Part shown: positions 21,405 through 32,339 of the stretch, piece after piece
Numbering within the stretch: position 1 is the stretch's first letter
How the letters are laid out: every line of letters starts with the position of its first letter
Source of the DNA: Margaritifera margaritifera
Taxonomy: Eukaryota; Mollusca; Bivalvia; Unionida; Margaritiferidae
NCBI GenBank assembly: GCA_029931535.1
Contig: JAQPZY010001675.1
Coordinates: 3,066,001 to 3,130,000 of the forward strand
DNA: 64,000 bases
Direction of reading: 5' to 3'
Program-made: the position numbers and the translations under genes
The notes under the pieces: generated by a model
Told to the model about the DNA's origin: nothing
The model's input: the letters and a program-made list of their open reading frames with translations, nothing else
Databases searched by the model: none

Positions 21405-22240
21405 ATTCATATTCATGGGGTTTTTCACCAGAAGACTTCTTATGATGTCTAGTTGGTCCTAGATGAAAATGGTGCCAATCTGATGTCTAATATGGCTGCC
21501 ACAGTGGTCATCTTGAAATTTTTTTTATCACTACTCCTGAATCGATGGCTGTACCAACATGGGGTTTTGATTAAATGACTTCTTATGATGTCTGGTTGGT
21601 CCTAAATGAAAATGGTGCTGTTCAGACATCCAATATGGCTGCCACTGTGTCCATCTTTAAAATCTTGTTATCACTACTCCTGAATGAATTGTCATATCAG
21701 CACAGGGTTTTCACTGAAAGACTTCTTATGATGTCTAGTTGGTCATAAATAAAAATGGTGCCAATCTAACTTCTGATATGACCACCACAATGGCCATCTT
21801 GAAAATCTTGTTATAACTACATCTCCTAGATGGTTGGTCAATATTGTGCTTTCACCAAAAGACTTCTTATAGTGTCTAGTTGGTTCTAAATGGAAATGGT
21901 GCCTATCTGATATCCGATATGGCCACCATGGCAGCCATCTTTAAAATCTTGTTATTGTTATACTTCTTCAACACGGGGTTTCTACCAGAAGACTTCTTAT
22001 GATGTCTTGTTGTCCTAAATGATGTCTTGTTGGTCCAAAATGAAAATGGTGCCAATCAGACATCCACAGCAGATGATTTGAAAACCTTGTTATTGCTGAA
22101 GAATATCAGAGATGGTTTTAACACTAAACAGTTAAAAAGGAACAAATGGTCTTATCTTGAATTGCTTGAAGTTCTTTTCAGTCAGCAGAGCATCAGTCCC
22201 TTTGAAGGACTCTTGTTTTTTTGTTTTTCTTAAATTTTTG
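21405..22240 (+). repeat. Array E copy 1: ~155-bp tandem units with a unique 3' domain
   Basis: Five units carry 'gacttcttatgatgtctagt', 'ttggtcctaaatgaaaatgg', 'tgccaatctgatgtcc', 'atatggctgccac' and 'atcttgttatcactactcc'. After the last unit comes a non-repeated ~120-bp end with 'gaatatcagagatggtttt' and a hairpin 'agtccctttgaaggact' (22194-22211), followed by 'cttgttttt'. The same plan recurs at 37390, 44940 and 59057, and the end alone near 54835. Confidence 0.85.
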
Positions 22241-22341
22241 CCCTCATCGAGACTTGTATGTACATGTATCTGGTTAATAGATAGGAAATTTGTATGTATT
22301 AACAAGAGTATAAAAATAGCTTCGTATGTTAATGGCTTCAT

Positions 22342-22343
<2 letters not shown>

Positions 22344-22411
<68 letters not shown>

Positions 22412-22474
22412 GAGACAGACAGAGAGACAGAGAGAGAGACAGAGAGACAGAGAGAGAGAGAGAGACAGAGAGAC

Positions 22475-22513
<39 letters not shown>

Positions 22514-22598
22514 CAGAGAGACAGAGAGAGAGAGACAGACAGAGAGACAGAGAGAGAGAGAGAGAGACAGAGAGACAGAGAGAGAGAGAGAGAGAGAA
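22344..22598. repeat. (AG)n microsatellite with ACAG interruptions
   Basis: A pure AG run passes into interspersed 'acagagag' words. It creates artificial Arg/Glu-rich ORFs in two frames. Confidence 0.98.
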
Positions 22599-22660
22599 TT
22601 ATGAATTCATTTTGAAGATGGAGAGCACTAATTGAACCCTGAATAAGAAGATTAATACTC

Positions 22661-22745
22661 TAATGTCAGATTTTACAATTTAATGTCAGATTTTACAATT
22701 TAATGTCAGATTTTACAATTTAATGTCAGATTTTACAATTTAATG
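22661..22745. repeat. 20-bp unit, four perfect copies
   Basis: 'taatgtcagattttacaatt' is repeated four times without change at 22661-22740, with a partial fifth copy. Confidence 0.98.
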
Positions 22746-23403
22746 TAATTTTCTTGTGATTGTTGTTGGACTTTATATCATTTAGAATGGACTTAAAAGA
22801 TAGATTCCTTTTTTTCCAATTGCAGATGATAATATTTGTAGACCTGGCACATTATCTGACATTATTTTTCCATTAATCAAACTATTCTTACCTTCAAAAG
22901 TGAAGACTTCTAAATCAGGAATTAAGTTAAAAGTCAAGAAGTCTTTGCAATAGCTGTTATTATGGACAAATTTAAAAGTTGAGAAGAAAATAAGATACAT
23001 ATTTGACAAATGTCACAAATTCAGGATTCAAGAAGTTAAATGTGAAAGGCATGTATATAAAAGATAGTTTAGACATTACTGATAAGAAAGAAAGATAGGT
23101 TTGACCAGTCAAGTCAGAATGGTGATTAGCTAAGTGTAAGATACATCTGCAATCAGAGGCTGAGTGTCTTGAGCTGATAATAGAAGGTCAAAAGTCTCTT
23201 GGAGTGGACATACCTATGTACTTAGATAAATTATAATCTTACTACCCGCCAGGTTGTGGACCGATGAGGATAAAATTGTTCCACTCTGCATCTTCCATCC
23301 AGTCACTGTCAGACTTTGGATTTAGGAGTGACAAGCATTTGTTTGTGTTCTGAATTTATTTTGGATATAAGTTGAATGATAATTATTTTGTAATTTATTA
23401 CTG
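22746..23403. other. Unassigned; possible 5' flank/UTR of the exon at 23404
   Basis: No repeat was recognised. Just before the exon, an in-frame TAA occurs at 23380-23382. The region could hold a promoter or 5' UTR, but no convincing TATA or initiator could be singled out. Confidence 0.35.
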
Positions 23404-23499
23404 ATGGATACAGTAACGCCAATAGAGCTGGTACCACTGCAGGAGAAATCAAACGAGCAAGATTCTCCGTTCAGAAAGATTTCAGCTGTTGTTTTCCAT
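23404..23499 (+). CDS. Candidate first coding exon of an unknown gene
   Basis: An ATG at 23404 (G at +4, upstream in-frame stop at 23380) opens a 32-codon frame beginning MDTVTPIELVPLQEK. It ends exactly at a 'cat|gtaagc' splice donor in phase 0. Codon content (Glu, Gln, Ser, Pro, Lys) and the absence of repeats set it apart from its surroundings. The exons at 49493 and 60086 also begin and end in phase 0, so the three could join. Alternatively, the 'atacag' at 23408-23413 is an acceptor and this is an internal exon; the reading frame is the same either way. There is no signal peptide or membrane segment. The function is unknown. Confidence 0.45.
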
Positions 23500-23502
23500 G
23501 TA

Positions 23503-24372
23503 AGCTTTACATTTTATATAAAATGTATGAAATGGGGTGGACAATCTTGGCACGTTATTTTTATTCAACAAGTTTCATAAAACGGTGTCCAGTTGAAACT
23601 TACCACATAATTGCTTACACTTTGCACAGGCAGCAAATGAAAATATGATGTCTGTTGTTGAGCTTAGAGGTGTCAGAGTAAAGCATGCTTTGAATGGTCT
23701 TGCTGTCTGTGCATAGCAGTTGGGTGATTTTGATGATCAGTGTTCCAGCTAGTTATATTTAGGGAGACAGGGCACCTTGCCCATATTTTCAAGTGCCATT
23801 AAGTGCTCCTCTATGTTTTCATTGCACCCCTCAGTTTTTTATTATGCCTCTTTAATTTTCCTTTTGCCCTCTTTTTTTTTTCCTGAGTAGTGTTAAATTT
23901 CATTCCAATCTTTGCATGTTCATAAAGTGTAGTCAACTGGAAACATGTTTGGATGCCTTCTCTTTTTACCATTCATTAGTATTGGAAAGTGCATGTCCAG
24001 TGGCCTTCCCATTAACATTGAGTGTGGATAATGCTGATGATTGCATTAACAAATTTCAAAAAGATGGAAGATTTAATAAGTTACTAGTCAAAAGAAGGTT
24101 CGTGAAATTAGTGAAAGCTAACAGAATTCTTTACATATGTGAGTTATATTTGCAAAATGTTTCAGACACGAAACAAATTCATCATTCCAATCTGGTGTAT
24201 CACCAAAATTGAAAACGTAATTCACCATATTTATGATTACTAAAGACTTGTAAATGCTTCACAAAAGGCAATAATTGAACAAGATCTAGATTCTGATGAG
24301 CCTTACTAGCTGATCAAAATGAAACTTTTGACTGTCATATTTAATATTGCTACACATTCAGCAATGGAAGAT
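23503..24372. other. Intronic or intergenic sequence with low-copy repeat words
   Basis: A 'ggcaccttgcccatatttt...cccctcagttttttattatg' block at 23765-23870 is related to the repeats at 24860-25170. The ORF at 23916-24212 has biased composition and no motif. Confidence 0.4.
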
Positions 24373-24373
24373 T

Positions 24374-24735
24374 TGTAGGTCATGTTACAATGCACTATAG
24401 TGTAACTTAGTGTTGTAGGTCATGTTACAATGCACTATAATGTAACTTAGTGTTGTAGGTCATGTTACAATGCACTATAATGTAACTTAGTGTTGTAGGT
24501 CATGTTACAATGCACTATAATGTGACTTAGTGTTGTAGGTCATGTTACAATGTACTGTAATGTGACTTAGTGTTGTAGGTCATGTTACAATGCACTATAA
24601 TGTAACTTAGTGTTGTAGGTCATGTTACAATGCACTATAATGTGACTTAGTGTTGTAGGTCATGTTACAATGTACTGTAATGTGACTTAGTGTTGTAGGT
24701 CATGTTACAATGCACTATAATGTAACTTAGTGCTA
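24374..24735. repeat. 40-bp minisatellite, nine copies
   Basis: The unit 'tgtaggtcatgttacaatgc' + 'actataatgtaacttagtgt' repeats nine times. A two-unit higher-order period (actataa/actgtaa, gtaact/gtgact) is visible in the middle. Confidence 0.97.
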
Positions 24736-24859
24736 GTACATATTTGTACTGCAGTAAAAATAAAATTATTTCATACCGAAATCAATAATCTTGTCATAGA
24801 TTTGTTAAGTTTAATAAAGTAATTTATTTGATACTGTATTTTTATATTTTCTCTTATTA

Positions 24860-25180
24860 TGGGTTGCTGTGTAAAGTGTATAAGGTGTATTAATTGTAGA
24901 GTTTTGCCCTCCTTAGCACCCCTCTATTTTTCATTTCTTAATGGAACACAGATGATAGTTGCTGTGTAAAATGTACAAGGTGCCCTGAGATGGTGTTTAA
25001 TCATTCGAATTTGGCCTTCCACAACACCCTTGTATTTTTCAGTTCTTGATGGAACACTGATGATGGTTACTGTGTAAAATATACAAGGTGCCCTGAGGTA
25101 GTGTTTAATTGTAGAGTTTTGCTTTCCTCAGTGACCTGCTATTTTTTACTTCTTGATGGAACACTGATGATTTTTTAACC
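24860..25180. repeat. ~100-bp diverged tandem repeat, three units
   Basis: 'ttgctgtgtaaaatgtacaa', 'ggtgccctgagatggtgttt' and 'ttcttgatggaacactgatg' recur at about 24862, 24958 and 25065. Confidence 0.8.
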
Positions 25181-25296
25181 TGCTCTGCCCATTTGGGTGT
25201 GATAGACCTGATCCAAAAAAACCCCCAAAACACTGTGCATAGATATCACAAACATACTATACTCTGAAAACGTTGCTTCCTTGCTCTGGATAATTC

Positions 25297-25488
25297 ATGA
25301 TCACTAGGAATTTTCCTTACTCAGAGCATGAATATCTTAGAGTTCGAAATTTTCAGCAATATCACACTGCCTTCATCAGCGACTACTATTGATCACGTGA
25401 CGTCGCTGATGAAGGCAGTGTGATATTGCCGAAAATTTCAAACTCTAAGATATTTATCCTCTGAATAAGAGAAATTCCTAGTAATCAT
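25297..25488. repeat. Large palindrome (~86-bp arms, ~18-bp loop)
   Basis: Arms starting 'atgatcactaggaatttt' and ending 'aaattcctagtaatcat' match along their length, with the inner end 'ccttcatcagcgac / gtcgctgatgaagg'. The loop holds 'gatcacgtgac'. It is non-coding and probably a foldback or MITE. Confidence 0.9.
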
Positions 25489-25979
25489 ACTATACTCAAT
25501 TACTTTGTAATGTATAATTGTTAAATAGGTTAGGCACGACCAGTCAATTCAGCTATTATAGCAAAATACTGACCCTTTAGGCAATAACTCTTTTCCTCAG
25601 TTGCATGCAGATTGAGCAGATCATAAAAATGTGCACACTTTTACATGCATTCTTTGCCACAATAGACTTAATCAGCAACTTGCCTGTGCATTTGGACAGA
25701 TTGGCAGATAGCAGATTAGTGCTGGAAGATGAAAGCGAATGACAAACATGGTAAGCGTGGGCCGCTCAACAATGCTTCGCATGATAATTACAATGCTTTA
25801 TGGGCCTCGTTTCTTTTCTGAAAACTCTAAACTTCCTTCTTACCTTCTTAGAGTAAATCGGCAGTGACCCATTTCCTGTTCTGAGATGCTGAGGCATTTG
25901 CATCAGTTTCTCTGGCACCATTGTCTTGCGTTGTGCATATCTATAGAAGCCCAGAAGAAACATGAAGGATGTAAAGAGG

Positions 25980-26530
25980 ACATTTAAATCAATAAAATGG
26001 AGTTGGGAATCAGAGAAACAGATTTTAGGGTACAGAAGTGGACTCTAAAATCACTGAAACTGAGTTTGAAAAGTTGTAAATCTCAAGCCTGTCAGAGTGT
26101 TTGAAAATGGCAAAAGCTTTTACGTACATTGGGCTTAAAAATATGGGTAAGTACATGTTAGTTTTTTTTTGTGACATATAACTCTATTTGGGTTATTGTA
26201 AAATCCATTACCATAAATTCAAAATCTGTTTCAGTGATTCAGTTAAATTCAGTTTCAGTAAATATAGGCCCTTGTTTCATACTGTTAGAATCCCTTTTCA
26301 TAAAATGAGACTCCATTTGGATGAGTTTAACACTGTTTTGGTTATGGCAGAGTCTGTTTTGGAAGATATTCACATTTGTTTTTTACTGCCATTTTGGTGA
26401 TTTCAGAGTCCATTTCGATGATGTAAATTGTTTTGTTTTAATGTTATAAAACTCCATTTTTGTAATAGCTGGATCCTTTTCAGTAATTACAGATTCCATT
26501 TCACTGATCGACAACTCTATTTCTATGCAT
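25980..26530. repeat. Short diverged repeats 'agactccatttc', both orientations
   Basis: 'gantccatttnnntgattt' words recur every 35-50 bp from 26190 to 26520. Their complements ('aaatggagttgg', 'tggactctaaaatcactgaaa') occur at 25995-26080, giving a loose foldback. Confidence 0.5.
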
Positions 26531-26797
26531 TAAAAACCTCCTTTAATAGCAGTAATACATAACCCGTCACTGTTGCATAGCTTTTTTTCGTGATGAAAAA
26601 CCTGGTCAATTTGATGTGAATACATCCACCCACCAAGTGGAGAATTGTCCATAAGACATGGTTGACTTGTGCACCTCGCATGCCTTTGTGCTGAACAGTA
26701 ATCTTTTTTAAGGACGCCATGTTAATGGACGTGTGTCAAATTCGTGACCAGAGAAAAATTGCTTGTTGCTAGTGCTTCACCGTGGTCTTCCTTCAGC

Positions 26798-27010
26798 AAA
26801 TATTAATTTAATGTCAGTAATACTTTACCTGTCACTATTATTAAGCTTTACCTTTCCACAATGGAAATACCTCATCCATGCTAGATGCACCAACTCCCTG
26901 TTCTAGAGATTTCTTAGAACACATGAATTGACCCAGTCTGACCTACCAGTATGTCATAGGCCCATGTGCTATAGTGCATCCTAATTCTTTTCGGATGACC
27001 ATTGAGTCAA
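26798..27010 (-). repeat. DIRS left terminus, inverted relative to 33352-33530
   Basis: The reverse complement contains 'gaggatgcactatagcac', 'ggtcagactgggt', 'catggatgaggtatttccat' and 'gcttaataatagtgacaggt', matching the right terminus in the same order with scattered substitutions. Confidence 0.85.
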
Positions 27011-27019
27011 CACATGAAA

Positions 27020-28050
27020 GAAACACTATGAAGAAGAAAATATCGACAAGTGATGGTTTTTCTAAATACCAGGGCTTGAGATTCTTTTTAGTGAAATTAT
27101 CCTCTGTTATCTATCAAAAATGTTTTGTTTGATAATATAACATTTAAAATTTTAATTTGTGCATTTCGCACGAGCCACCTACCCTTCCTACTCCTATGTA
27201 AGGGTGTGCGACATTGCAGTAAGAATATATGATAATTATTACGGGTCATTTAAAAAATATCCATTCATAGTTTACAGAACAGTGTTTATAATTGATGGGG
27301 GTCACGATATTATTGTGATTATTGTAATGCAATAGCATGACCACAACATGAAATCTCCTAATAGTTGGTTTTTAGTAGAGATTCCACATGCCCCAAAAAT
27401 GTTTTGGTAATGTTTCAACATTACTATCACTTAAACAATAATGTTCTTGTGTTTATAATTCATTAATGGAATAAAATGAATAAACTCTGACATTATTGTT
27501 TTTTCAATACAAATCAGTAAAGAGTAACAGCGAGGCTGACGCAACCCTTGTTGTTATGATATTTTATCTGTTATTTGTTATCATACTAAAGTTTCTTGTT
27601 TTCAGAACTTTTATTTACAGATGTCTCAAAATGATTGGTAAGTGCAGGCATAAAAAAGGCCCATAGGCCACTCACTCAACTTGTATATCATGCACTAAAT
27701 GTACACGTATGGACGGATGTCCCATTTTGTCTGTGGTCAGAGAACATTTGGAACCTTGCCAAAAGTCAGCGCACTTATAGGAAGAGAAAGAAAGCATGTT
27801 ATTCTTCTCCTTTGGGATCAGTTAGATCTCATATTGTGCAAAACTTAACTGGAATTGACTGCATCTACCCTAATAAAACAGTGAGAGACAGCATCTTCCA
27901 GGAGATAAATACTGTTACTACCTGTGACGAAGCACCTAACAGATATTTCTCAAAGGATTGTGTGCGCTCCTCTGAATAGAAAAGGGAAGAGCAGCACCTC
28001 TCTTAGACAAGATAGCGTGTCTTCTACAAGAAAGCAGCTTATATCATAAA
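27020..28050. other. Unassigned segment with one unexplained ORF (27635-27979)
   Basis: The ORF's + strand translation runs 'HRPLTQLVYHALNVHVW...' to 'RYFSKDCVRSSE' without a recognisable domain. Upstream, 'ttgttttcag' at 27596-27605 and 'gtaagt' at 27638 flank a 32-nt stretch that looks like a tiny exon but is not a multiple of three. The segment may be part of DIRS copy 2's 5' region, a separate insertion, or host sequence. Confidence 0.3.
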
Positions 28051-28059
28051 GGGCAGTAA

Positions 28060-28512
28060 GCTTGCTGGGTTCGAGTGCTCCCCCCAACTATAGGAGGGTG
28101 GGGAAGCACTGTTCCAAGTTCAAGCACAGTAATAACCCCAGTGGGAGTTGCACTGAGCCCTAAAATGGAGACAATTTGCACCTCCTCTTTGGGGGAAGGG
28201 CAAGATGCCCATAATACCCGAGGTCAAGTGAGGAGTAGATCACACAACCTCAAGAGGGTTAGATGTCATTCTGGCTGTTCTAGTTCTGAGGGAAGTTCCC
28301 TCAAATCTAGATCACCATTGACTGTAAGTGACCAGTCTTTGACTGGTCATTTATCACTGGGTACAGATCACCAGTCATCGGGTTCCAGGCACCGACCACC
28401 AGGTTTCATTCACTGGTCACCAGGTACCAGGCACCAACTAGTCACTGGGCACAAGACACTGGTCACCGCTCACCAGACCAGGTACCGGGTACCAGTCTTC
28501 ACAACATGCTGA
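28060..28512. repeat. DIRS copy 2 leader with 'caccaggtaccag' short words
   Basis: 28310-28510 holds dense 'accagtc', 'ggtaccaggcacc' and 'cactggtcacc' words equivalent to 14400-14660 and 50255-50660. The ORF at 28075-28512 spans it by chance or as part of the leader. Confidence 0.75.
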
Positions 28513-28619
28513 ATCTATGTATAGTCCCGGGGATAGGTTCGAATACCCCCCTACATTATCTATTTATCCAACTACAGGGACGGAGCCTGCTTTTATTTAT
28601 GCTTCCGGGATAGGAAATC

Positions 28620-30330
28620 GGACCGATGTCCCATCCTTTCCCTTGTTTCCTTTTTAATCATTTTGGTATGTGGAACTTCCCCCTTCAAGGGAGGGAACAA
28701 CCTATACCACCATGGATGTCGTCTATGTGGCCCCTGCATGTACGAGTGATGAGGTCTTACAACCCTAATAAGTTCTGCAGGAAAAGTCATCAAGGAAGGA
28801 GAGGGTTAGTCCCGCTTCCTCTAAGAGGCCAAGAATAGATAAGAAGAATTTTTGCTCTTCTGATGAGTCACCCATTAAGGACAGTTCTGTCCACACAGAG
28901 GGATCATCCTGGATCCATTTCTCCTGTATCCCACCATGGTTTGGAACAGGAAGATGATGACTTTGTTGATTATTGTAGATTCCTAGGAATTTACTGAAGT
29001 TCCGAAGGATAGGGTACACCCTCCCATTCGAGGATCTCCAAATTCTCCTCACCAAACATCACAAGTGGTTGAAGAAGAGGAGACATGGTCGTTTGACATG
29101 ACTGTCAACAAAGTCTACTGCCTTCTTCCCCCTGACATGTGCCCTAAGCCCAAGTGTTGAAGTGACATTAAGATTCTTGCTTAGAAAAACTGTCAGGTGC
29201 AGTGTCCAGACCAGACTTGCTGCTACTTCCTCACTCTCTGATGGTCAGAGAAATTGCAGCTGAGCAAAGGTCAAGAATCGGCGAGACGAAATAAACATTG
29301 GTCAGTCCCATTGCTACATTGAGACCCTTAATAGCAGCCTCAAGCTATAAGGTTCATTCATCTGCCTGGCCAGTGACCCCCTCCCCCTTTGAATGCCGAA
29401 GCTTCACAAGCGGACATTTCAGCGGGTTCATTTGCTCACCTCTTGGTTAATTCCTTAGAGGCTTTAGAATCAAAGGCCAGGTCATTAGTGACCATAGCCT
29501 CACATGCTGACCTGTTTTCAGCAGCTTCAGGTTACTGAAGGAAGAATCATTATCACCTGTTGCCTTGAAACTGTTATTAGAGGCTGTGGCTAAGACCTTG
29601 AGATGTGCATTGTAGATGGAGATGGTGTTGTCAGTGGTGCTTCTTCACCTCCTTAAAGATGTAGCTTTGGATTTTTCAAAGTTTTTGCTAGAACATAGCA
29701 AAATCTTCTGATGGCTGTACCCCTGTCTTCTGAGACCTTATTCAGTGGTCTCATTCCCACCATTGTTGGGGGCCCCCGGTGGCAGAGTGGTCTAAGGCGC
29801 TCGCCTTTACAGATCACTGACATCTCACCTCTGTCCGCGTGGGTTCGAGTCTCGGGCTCGGCCAATGTGGGTATGTGAGAAAGCTTGCCAGTAGCTTCCC
29901 ATGGGTCGGTGGTTCTTCCCTGGGTTTTCTCGGGTTCTTCCTCCACCAAATATACTGGCCGCCATGTATAGCCAATCATGAGCTGAAAAATGGCGTTAAA
30001 CCCATAACAACCATAACAACCAACCCACCATTGTTTCTCAGGATTCTATGGACGAACAACATAGGTCCCTTATGTTGGTTGCTGGCTGGTTCAGCTGGCC
30101 AGTACTTGTACACAACCTGATTGAGCCATGGGTCAGTCACAATTCCAGTAAAAAGGTATGCAACCACAACAACAAAGTAGCCAGCCCCCCAATAAGTCTG
30201 CTCCACAAAGGAAATGGAGAAATTGGAGAGGCAAGGGCAAAGCGAAGAAGTCTTCTTTTGCCTCTTCCTTTCCCAAACAGGCGAGGGGGGGAAGGGAGAT
30301 TTTTGTAGGGATGATCACCTCGTGCAGTGC
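28620..30330 (+). pseudogene. DIRS gag-like ORF, copy 2, interrupted by a SINE
   Basis: The frame at about 29062-29115 encodes 'EETWSFDMTVNKVYCLLP', the same block as in copies 1 and 3. Downstream pieces 'SLEALESKARSLVTIASHAD' (29450-29510) and 'LLEAVAKTLRCAL' (29575-29615) align with 'LLEAVAKTSRHALSMSKALY' in copy 3 (51790-51850). A Gln/Lys/Arg-rich tail (30150-30300) could bind nucleic acid. SINE C splits the frame at 29768-30023. In-frame stops are frequent. The role as a structural protein is inferred from its position upstream of RT. Confidence 0.65.
29756..30035 (+). mobile_element. SINE family C with 12-bp target duplication
   Basis: The 256-bp element (29768-30023) is flanked by perfect 12-bp duplications 'cccaccattgtt' (29756-29767 and 30024-30035). 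The head has A box 'ggcagagtggtctaaggcgc' and B box 'gggttcgagtctc' with a class-II-length variable region, so it is tRNA-Leu-like. The tail runs through 'cttcccatgggtcggtggtt' and ends 'gcgttaaacccataacaacc'. It is better preserved than the 11027 copy and so probably younger. Confidence 0.95.
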
Positions 30331-30589
30331 ATACCTCTTCCTTTGATACACATAGGTGCTTGATTGGCCCTCTTTTCAGAGGCCTGGTTGAACATCACAG
30401 AAGATTGGTGGGTCTTTTCTATAGTGAAGGAGGGTTTACATCTACACTTCACAGAACTCCCTCCTCTCTCAAAGGACACCCATCTTGTTCCATCAGTCAA
30501 ATGTATTAAAGTTAAAGGAAGAAGTGCACACCCCTCTTCAGAAGGGCGCAGTAGAGAAGATTCAGAACATCCAGTCACCAGTTTTCTAA

Positions 30590-31130
30590 TTCAGGATATT
30601 TCTGGTTCCCAAAAAGGACAGAAAACTGAGGCTTATTATAGATCTTTCCCCCTAAACAAATTTCTGCTAGAGGAAGCTTCAAGATGGAAACTGCAACTTA
30701 AGTTCAGAATGCTATCAAACTGGCTGACTGGGCAGTTTCCATTGATCTTTAGGATGCATACTTCCACATCCCAATTTTTCCTCCACACACAAAACAAATG
30801 TCCAGTTCTCGATCAGACAGGAAGTATTTAAATGTTTAAATTCCGAGCCATGCCGTTCGGTCTAGCCTCAGCGCCCCAGGTCTTCACCAGAGTCATGGGA
30901 GTCATAGCTGTGCACTTGAGGTACTTGGGGATTCCACTGATCCAGTGCTTCAATGAATGACTGTTACACAACAACAATAACAAACATTCCCTATTATGTC
31001 ACATGACCTTCTATTGATCCATAGTGACTCAGTTAGGACTGATTCCAAACCTAGAGAAATCCAATCTCATTCCCTCTCAGGATTTCATGTGCATAGGAAT
31101 TAATTTCCTAACCTCTCAGGGCTGGGCTCG
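30590..31130 (+). pseudogene. DIRS reverse transcriptase, copy 2 (broken)
   Basis: Ordered RT motifs are visible across frames: 'LFLVPKKDRKLRLIIDLSPL' near 30600, 'IDL-DAYFHIPIFPPHT' near 30745-30790, and 'FRAMPFGLASAPQVFTRVMG' at 30841-30900. The catalytic segment should then read Y-L-D-D-W but is 'CFNE' plus a stop near 30945, so both catalytic Asp residues are lost. 'FMCIGINF' near 31088 matches the following 'F-FLG--F' block. Motif order and wording fit DIRS or gypsy-like RTs; linkage to a recombinase decides for DIRS. Confidence 0.8.
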
Positions 31131-31419
31131 TGTTCCCCCCAAAGAGGATACACAAAATCCTGGAACTTTTAAGAATGTTACAGACCAAGACTTCATTGTC
31201 AGCTTGTCTATACCTCTCTCTTCTGGGAGCCTAGAATTCCGCGGTGGACCTAGTACCCCTTGACAGACTTCATTTAAGTCCTCTTCAGTTTCTGCTGTTG
31301 GCATTTTGGAAAGCCCACAAGGATGCACTGTCGGATCAAATTTCTCTAAGGTCGACTTTTACAATCAAGTCAAGTTTCTGAGTGGAGTTCCTCTGCATGC
31401 CTCAGAACCCCACTCCTAT

Positions 31420-31935
31420 ATGTACACTGATGCGTCAGATTCAGGTGGGGGAGGGGGGGGGCTCATTTAGAGAAAGAAGGAGTACTTCTCTATGGCCATT
31501 GGTCACAGGAAGACAGTCTCCTCCGTATCAACAATTTAGAAATGAAAAGCCGTGTTCTTTGCTCGAAAAGGATGCATAGAGCATGTCAAAAGGTATTGCA
31601 TCATGGTTTCCTCAGACTACACGTCAGTGGTTGCATATCTCAGATGACAAGGAGCTACCCATGCTCCTTCTTTTTGTGTGAAAGTCTGGAATGTGGTACA
31701 TTGGGCAGAGCCACGAGGGATTACACTCAGAGTTTGTCGTATTCCAGGGAAGAAAAACATTCTTGCCAACAATCTGTCCGGAACAGCCAAGGTCGTCCTA
31801 ACAGAATGGTCTCTACATCAAGCAGTTGCAGAGTCTCTGTTCATTCTATGGGAGACACCACTAGTGGACTTGTTTGCAAAACTCAACAACAAGCTCCCAT
31901 TTTATGCCTCCCCAGTTCCAGTCCAAGCAGCCTGA
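31420..31935 (+). pseudogene. DIRS RNase H and connector, copy 2
   Basis: 'YTDASDSGG' (31422-31450) is the RNase H start with its first catalytic Asp, interrupted by a G-run. 'INNLEMKAVFFA' follows near 31530, and 'VCRIPGKKNILANNLSG' lies at 31735-31790. From 31678 to 31935 the frame is open and ends 'VDLFAKLNNKLPFYASPVP', a hallmark of the region after RNase H in DIRS elements. Frameshifts around 31450-31670 separate the pieces. The enzyme would remove template RNA after cDNA synthesis. Confidence 0.8.
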
Positions 31936-32339
31936 GCAGAGGATGCATTCAGCCTGAACTGGGATTGATTGCTCACTTATGCATTCTCACCCTTCAGGTT
32001 GATTCCACAAGTACTGCACAAGATCAGGACATCCACAGCACGGATCGTCCTGATTGCACCTCTGTGGCCTGACCTATTGATCGACAAACCAAGGGTATTA
32101 CTGCAGTGGGACAATCTTCTCTCACAACACAAAGGTACTCTGCTTCACACTAATCCTCAGATACTCCACCTTCATGCTTGGCTCATCTCAGGTGATCTAT
32201 CTGCCAGGCAAAATTGTTGGGCAAAGTCACCAACTGTATCATCCAGGCTCGACGATGTTCTACATCTAAGGTCTACGATGGAAAGTGGAAAATCTTCTGT
32301 GATTGGTACACTAGGAAATGTGTTAATCCTAGCTGACCC

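Noticed and set aside
22157..22615. Long Arg/Glu-rich ORFs in two frames
   Set aside because: They are translations of the (AG)n/(ACAG)n microsatellite and array E end; no start context and no non-repeat coding sequence.
26130..26155. Splice donor 'atggg|gtaagt' as an exon end
   Set aside because: The upstream open stretch contains a stop (near 26076) and belongs to short diverged repeats.
27606..27637. 32-nt micro-exon joining the 23404 and 49493 exons
   Set aside because: Its length is not a multiple of three and would shift the phase-0 frame shared by the other exons.
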